Shown here one piece after another: positions 59,496-64,000 of a DNA stretch of 64,000 nucleotides. The DNA is from Actinomadura chibensis NBRC 106107 (GTDB lineage: Bacteria; Actinomycetota; Actinomycetes; Streptosporangiales; Streptosporangiaceae), in assembly GCF_001552135.1 (NCBI RefSeq), contig NZ_BCQP01000030.1, positions 62,001-126,000 of the forward strand. The letters are read 5' to 3'. Made by a program: the position numbers and the translations under genes. Each line of letters begins with the position of its first letter. Positions within the stretch are counted from its first letter, which is position 1. The notes under the pieces were generated by a model, which saw only the letters and a program-made list of their open reading frames with translations, made no database searches and had not been told where the DNA came from.

Positions 59496-60334
59496 GGGTT
59501 CCGCATCGCGTCGGCGTATTCGGCGGCGGGCGCATGGGGGCGGGTATCGCTCACCTGTTCGTCACGGCCGGATCCGCCGTGACCGTCGTCGAGTCGCACG
59601 ATGCCGCGTCGTGCGCGGCCCGCGACCGCGTCGCGACCAGCTTGACCCGCGCCGCGGAACGCGACCTGCTCGACGAGGACCCGGCGTCCGTTCTCGCCCG
59701 CCTTACAACGACGACGGACCCCGCCGCCCTCGCCGGGTCCGAACTCGTCGTGGAGGCGGTCCCCGAGGACGCCGGCCTGAAATGCAGCGTGCTCGCCACT
59801 GCGGCCTCCCACGCTCCGCGGGCCGCATTGGCGACCAACACCAGCTCGCTGTCGATCGATCGTCTCGCCCTCGACCTGCCCGACCCGACGCGGCTGATCG
59901 GCCTGCACTTCTTCAACCCGGTGCCCGCCAGCGACCTCATCGAGGTGGTGGTCGGTGCCGCGACCTCGCCCGCGCTCGTCACCGACGCGCGGGCCTGGGC
60001 CGCGGCACTCGGCAAGACCGCGATCACCGTGACCGACTCGCCGGGCTTTGCCAGCAGCCGCCTCGGCGTGGCGCTCGCCCTGGAGGCGATGCGCATGCTC
60101 GACGAGGGCGTCGCGTCGGCCGAGGACATCGACACGGCCATGACCCTCGGCTACCGGCACCCGGTCGGACCGCTGCGCACGACCGACCTCGTCGGACTCG
60201 ACGTGCGCCTCGCCATCGCCGAGCACCTCGAACGAGAACTGGGACCGCGCTTCGCGCCCCCGACCGTTCTGCGCGACAAGGTCGCGGCGGGTCATCTCGG
60301 CCGCAAGAGCGGCAAGGGCTTCTACACGTGGTGA
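59492..60334 (+). CDS. paaH: 3-hydroxyacyl-CoA dehydrogenase, PaaH-type
   Basis: A 280-residue protein. The Rossmann motif is GVFGGGRMGAGIAHLF. LATNTSSLSIDRLALDLPDP and LIGLHFFNPVPASDLIEVVV carry the catalytic His; the C-terminal dimerisation domain ends HLGRKSGKGFYTW. It oxidises 3-hydroxyadipyl-CoA with NAD+. Single-domain form, without the second C-terminal repeat of some PaaH proteins. Confidence 0.92.
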   Translation: MRVPHRVGVFGGGRMGAGIAHLFVTAGSAVTVVESHDAASCAARDRVATSLTRAAERDLLDEDPASVLARLTTTTDPAALAGSELVVEAVPEDAGLKCSVLATAASHAPRAALATNTSSLSIDRLALDLPDPTRLIGLHFFNPVPASDLIEVVVGAATSPALVTDARAWAAALGKTAITVTDSPGFASSRLGVALALEAMRMLDEGVASAEDIDTAMTLGYRHPVGPLRTTDLVGLDVRLAIAEHLERELGPRFAPPTVLRDKVAAGHLGRKSGKGFYTW

Positions 60335-60756
60335 CGCCTGAGGAGATCGCGCGGCGCAGCGCCGAACGGATGTGGTCCGGCGACGCCGCGAGCCGTTCCC
60401 TCGGCATGGAGCTCGTGCGCGTCGGGCCGGGGACGGCGACAGTCGCCATGGTCGTCCGGGCAGACATGATCAACGGCTGGGACATCTGCCACGGCGGGTT
60501 CGTCACGAGCCTCGCCGACTCGGCCTTCGCCCTCGCCTGCAACTCCTACGGCGAGGTGACGGTGGCCGCGAGCCTCGACATCACGTTCCTGGAGCCCGCC
60601 CGCCTGGACGACGCCCTCCTCGCCGACGCGTCGGAGCGAGCACGCCGAGGCCGCAGCGGCGTCTACGACGTGACCGTCACCCGGGTCTCCGCCGGGACGC
60701 CCGTGGTCATCGCGGAACTGCGCGGTAGAAGCCGATCACTCCGCCGCCCCATCTGA
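60331..60756 (+). CDS. paaI: Acyl-CoA thioesterase PaaI
   Basis: A 141-residue hotdog thioesterase. The substrate loop is INGWDICHGGFVTSLADSAF and the strands VTVAASLDITFLEPARLDD. PaaI removes CoA from stalled ring-hydroxylated intermediates. GTG overlaps paaH; the 3' end overlaps the convergent TetR gene by 21 bases. Confidence 0.92.
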   Translation: MTPEEIARRSAERMWSGDAASRSLGMELVRVGPGTATVAMVVRADMINGWDICHGGFVTSLADSAFALACNSYGEVTVAASLDITFLEPARLDDALLADASERARRGRSGVYDVTVTRVSAGTPVVIAELRGRSRSLRRPI

Positions 60757-61386
60757 GCCAGGTGCCGCACGGACGACGATCCCAGCGAACGCCGTCTCGG
60801 TGACGGCGTCGGCGAGGGTCTCGGCGTCCAGCGTGCCGTCCGGCCGGTACCACTCGACCAACGAGTTCACCATGCCGAACAAGAGACGACTGATGAGCTC
60901 GGGGGCGATGTCGTCCCGCACCACGCCCTCGGCGGCGGCCTCGGCCACCAGCCGGGCGAAGACCTCGTCGATGCGGCGCCGCCGTCGCAGGGCGTCGAGT
61001 TCGAGTTCGCTGTTGCCCCGGACCCGCAGCAGAAGGGTGACCGCGGGCAGATGCGCCACGAGGATCAGGACGCTCTCCCGCACCGTGGCGCGTAGCCGCG
61101 AGTAGGCGTCGCCGCCGGCCTCGGCGGCGCCCGCCCGCTCGACCGCACCGGTCAGCCCGTCCAGCGCCTCGTCGAGCGCGGCGGCGAGCAGATGCTCCTT
61201 GCTCGGCACATGATGGTAGATCGCCGACTTCGTCAGACCCAGCTCGCGGGCCAGGTCCCCCATGCTGGTGCCCTCATAGCCCTGCCGGTTGAACAGACCG
61301 ATCGCCGCGCGGAGCACCGCTTCCTGATCATGGCCCGGACGCCCACGGCGCGGGCGTGAAGCTCTCGTCTCCGCCACCTCAGCCAT
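60736..61386 (-). CDS. TetR-family regulator of the paa genes (PaaR-like)
   Basis: A 216-residue TetR protein from ATG 61386. The helix-turn-helix is YEGTSMGDLARELGLTKSAI followed by YHHVPSKEHLL; the rest is a helical ligand domain. It sits at the end of the paa cluster, convergent with paaI, and probably binds the twin ACCGATCGGT operators before paaZ/paaA, released by phenylacetyl-CoA as in known PaaR proteins. A frame extension to 61437 lacks support. Confidence 0.88.
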   Translation of the reverse strand: MAEVAETRASRPRRGRPGHDQEAVLRAAIGLFNRQGYEGTSMGDLARELGLTKSAIYHHVPSKEHLLAAALDEALDGLTGAVERAGAAEAGGDAYSRLRATVRESVLILVAHLPAVTLLLRVRGNSELELDALRRRRRIDEVFARLVAEAAAEGVVRDDIAPELISRLLFGMVNSLVEWYRPDGTLDAETLADAVTETAFAGIVVRAAPGSDGAAE

Positions 61387-61788
61387 GGACCCAGCGTTCC
61401 ATACCCGAGACGTCGTCCTTCCAAAGCCCGGCGCCATCAGAATGCGGGCCCTCGCGGACCGCCGACTCAGGCCCGACGCGTCCCCAGAGTCTGCGCGCGC
61501 GGCGCCCGGCGCTGGGTGTCAGGGGCCAGGATACGGCGACGAGGTCACTCGTCCGGGGCCTTTGGGTGGCGCGGTTGCCGTGGGTCTCACCGCCGCCCGA
61601 CCTGACTACTCAGTCTTGTTTGCCACCTCTGACCGTCCCGGCCAGTCGGCCGCTCCGTACGGAAAGGACACGCGGCCGAAAGCATGATTAGAGGCACGAA
61701 CGGTGCGGGAGGAAGCGGTGGATGGAGCGCCCTGGCCAGGTGCGCTTCCAGTTGGTCGTGGTGTCTGAACCCGACTCTGAACGGGTCG
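61387..61788. other. Spacer, no gene seen
   Basis: No supported gene lies between the TetR start and the end of the P-loop/TPR-like gene. The part nearest 61386 should hold the TetR promoter. The last bases before 61789 (GGTCCAGGGTT) resemble the corresponding 3' region of the decayed paralogue near 20542. Confidence 0.4.
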
Positions 61789-64000
61789 CTAGGTCCAGGG
61801 TTGCTCGATGTCTCCGGCGGCGGTCAGGCCGAAGCGGCGGAGTTGTTGGGCGCCCTCGATGTCATCGACTCTCTCCCACAATTGGATCAGGTAGGGCACT
61901 GCATGGAAATTTCCGGCGTTGACGGCTTGGAGCGCGAGTTCTGCGGCGTCCCGACGTACGTGGTCCCGGGCGTTGTGTCGTTGCTGGTACTGGGTGTCGT
62001 GTCGTAGTTGATCCCAGGCCATCTCCTCCCGCAGTTTGGCCAGGTACAGCAGCGTGCCGGAACGTCCGGCGTCGGCGGCTTGGAGTGCGAGTCGTTCGGC
62101 AGCGTGCTGATGCCCGGCCAGCTCCCGCATTTCGACCAGGCTTGTCAGCGCGTGAGGGTGCCCGGCTTGGGCGGCTTGGAACGCGAGTTGTTCGGTGCCT
62201 TGCAGGTCCCACGCTGCTTCCTGCAGTCGGGCCAGTTGGACTAGCGCGTCGAGGTTGCCGACGTCGGCGGCCTGTTGGTAGAGGCGTATGGCGCGTTCCT
62301 GGTTCCCGGTCTGCTCCCGCAGCCGGGCCAGGTGTATCAGTGCATCGGAGCGCCCGGCGTCGGCGGCTTGCCGGTAGAGCCGTTCGGCGTCTTGGAGGTC
62401 TCCGTTCGCCTCTCGTAATTGGGCCAGGAGTGTCAGTGCGTCGGGGCACCCGGCGTCGGCGGCTTGAAGCGCGAGCCGTTCGGCGCCTTGCCGGTTCCCG
62501 ATGGCCTCCCGCCATCTGACCAGGAACAAAAGTGTGATGAGGGGCTCGGCGTCGGTGAGGAGTGGGACGACAAGTCGTTCGGCGCCCCGCTGGTCGCCGG
62601 CATCCTCCCGCAGCAGGGCTAGATGATCCGGCGATCTGGGGGTCGCGGCGTCGGTGTCTCGCAGGTACCCGGCCTCCCCCCGTAGGTGGGCCAGGTACGG
62701 CAGCGCGTCGGGATTTCCGGCATCGGCGGCTTGGAGTGCGAGTCGTTCGGCGTCCTGTAAGTACCCGGCTCTCCGCCGCAGCCCGGCCAACTCCAACAGG
62801 GCTTTGGGATCTCCAGCGTCGGCGGCTTCTTGGTAAAGCACTTCGGAGTACAGCGGCTCCCCAGGCTCGCGCGGCATCCAATCCATGTGCTGCAGCACGT
62901 CGGGATCTCCGGTGGCGGCGGCCTGCCGGAAGAGCCGTCTGGAGCCCTCTCGGTCCCCGGCCATCTTCCGAAGCCTGCCCAAGCCCAGCAATGCGAAGGG
63001 GCCCCGGCGTCTGCGGCCTGCCGGTAGAGATGCGCGGCGTGGCGGTAGCGGCCTCTCTCCTCTGCCCGCCCGGCGAGGGCGGTGAGGTCGTCGAGGGTGT
63101 GGGCGTGGCGGGCGGCCGCCTCCCAAAAGGATGCCGGGGGGAAGATGCGGGCGCGTTCGGTGCGGGCGTGCTGCTCGAGGTAGTCGGCGAGCCGGTACAG
63201 CGGGTGGGCTGGTTGCGGCTCACCGGGGCGAGCCCGGTGTTCGATCAGCGGGCCGGGCAGCCGCCGGTGCAGCTTGGTGAGCTCGTCAAAGGCAGCGATG
63301 TCCCAATCGGTGCCGCCGACCTGGCTCCACTCGTGGTCGTCGAGGTAGCCGGGCGCGGCGTCGCGCAGCAGCGGTTCGGGCAGGTAAAGGCTGTGGCCGA
63401 GGCGGCGGGCATCCATCGCGGCCCATAGCACCGCGCGGGCCGCGGGGGTGGCCTGTTGGTAGCGGCGCAGCAGTTCGGGGGCGCCGGCGAGTTCCTGGGT
63501 GATCCGTCCGCCGCGCGCTTGCTCGGCTGCGGCGCGCAGCCGCGGGTCGGTGGTGATGGTGGTGGCCAGGCTGGTGAGCTGGGTGTTGGTGAACCCTGGT
63601 GGTGCGGTGATGTAGTCGGCCTGGTCGAGTAGCGTCCGCGCGGCGTGGTGCGGATCGGGTGCTGAAGGGTTCTTGGGAACGGCGGTCAGGGCAGCACGGA
63701 ATCCGGGCCACATCGATCCCAGGACCAGCACCGGCCCGCGCGTCGGGTCGGCCAGCAGGGCCTGCAGTTCGGCCGCGACCGGTTCTCCGTCGGTGGGTTG
63801 GAGGTAGAACTGGGCCTCATTCAGCCAGATCACGGTCCGCGGGGCGATCCGCCCGGCGCGGACCGCTTCGGCCAGTGCGAGCGGCCGTTCGGGGGTGAGC
63901 GGGTGCCAGACCCGCCAGTGCGGTAGTACGGCGCGGATCGCCTCCCAGCACGCCCGCGTCTTGCCGGTCGAAGAGTCCCCGACCACCGTTACCGTGCGGC
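61789..64000 (-). pseudogene. P-loop NTPase with about 12 TPR/Sel1-like repeats, frameshifted and cut by window edge
   Basis: The protein enters from the right edge. Walker A is VVGDSSTGKTRACWEA-like (63940-63986), Walker B-like RTVIWLNEAQFYL, a helical middle (SMWPGFRAALTAVPKN, HPLYRLADYLEQHARTERAR), then about twelve repeats of 32-33 residues such as DLQDAERLYRQAADAGRSDA, ending FGLTAAGDIEQPWT. The two halves lie in different frames that meet at a G/C run near 63000-63010; one base would join them. It resembles STAND-type ATPases with a repeat sensor. The N-terminus is outside the window. Its decayed paralogue is at 20542-21890. Confidence 0.7.

Noticed and set aside
61789-63126. CRISPR-like array from the regular repeats
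   Set aside because: The roughly 96-bp periodicity is protein-coding (32-33 residue TPR/Sel1-like units), with diverged repeats and no spacer structure.

Overview
The sequence is from a high-GC actinobacterium. Support comes from a WhiB-family protein, an FtsK/SpoIIIE-type DNA translocase as the transfer module of an integrated element, heavy GTG-start use and tightly overlapped operons (ATGA/GTGA junctions). The gene mix resembles Thermomonosporaceae/Streptosporangiales such as Actinomadura, but no rRNA or other marker fixes the genus.

Region 1 (1-1806) is a chromosomal flank with a partial carboxymuconolactone-decarboxylase-family gene, an acyl-CoA dehydrogenase remnant and a pentapeptide-repeat remnant. 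Region 2 (1807-18035) is a 16.2 kb actinomycete integrative and conjugative element (AICE). It is bounded by 47-bp direct repeats that match the 3' half of a tRNA-Arg(CCG)-like gene. From left to right it carries a low-GC membrane cargo gene, a PLP decarboxylase with a GntR regulator, WhiB, a run of small element proteins, DUF2637 and FtsK-type transfer genes, zinc-ribbon and PP-loop proteins, primase-polymerase and DUF3631 helicase genes ending in an iteron array, then xis and int. Region 3 (18036-about 23850) is mobile-element scrap: a second, frameshifted integrase with its xis, a decayed P-loop/TPR-like gene, a DUF4231 gene and a broken HTH-TM-SH3 gene.

Region 4 (24073-30877) is an unusual cassette. 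Two plus-strand operons (NUDIX, nucleotidyltransferase, PhyH dioxygenase; and an IorA-like TPP enzyme, GDP-mannose-type pyrophosphorylase) enclose an opposing SIR2-domain membrane protein. Region 5 (31529-33375) holds two NTF2-like proteins, a YceI protein and an HxlR regulator.

Region 6 (34139-39631) is one operon: 2-oxoacid dehydrogenase E1-alpha, E1-beta and E2, enoyl-CoA hydratase and phenylacetate-CoA ligase. Region 7 (39732-51541) is a self-contained catabolic cluster: isochorismatase-type amidase, ATP-dependent hydantoinase/lactamase A and B, aconitase-family large and small subunits, a methylisocitrate-lyase-family lyase, a GntR/FCD regulator, a SnoaL-like protein and an ABC importer. 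The order fits ring opening of an imported imide or lactam, amide removal, hydration and C-C cleavage; substituted maleimides are my proposal. Region 8 (51603-61386) is the phenylacetate pathway: paaZ diverging from paaABCDE, thiolase, hydratase, dehydrogenase and thioesterase genes, plus a TetR regulator, with twin operators between paaZ and paaA.

Region 9 (61789-64000) is a second, fuller copy of the P-loop/TPR-like gene, running off the right edge. Several genes carry single-base frameshifts, mostly in G/C runs, so part of the apparent decay could be residual assembly error.
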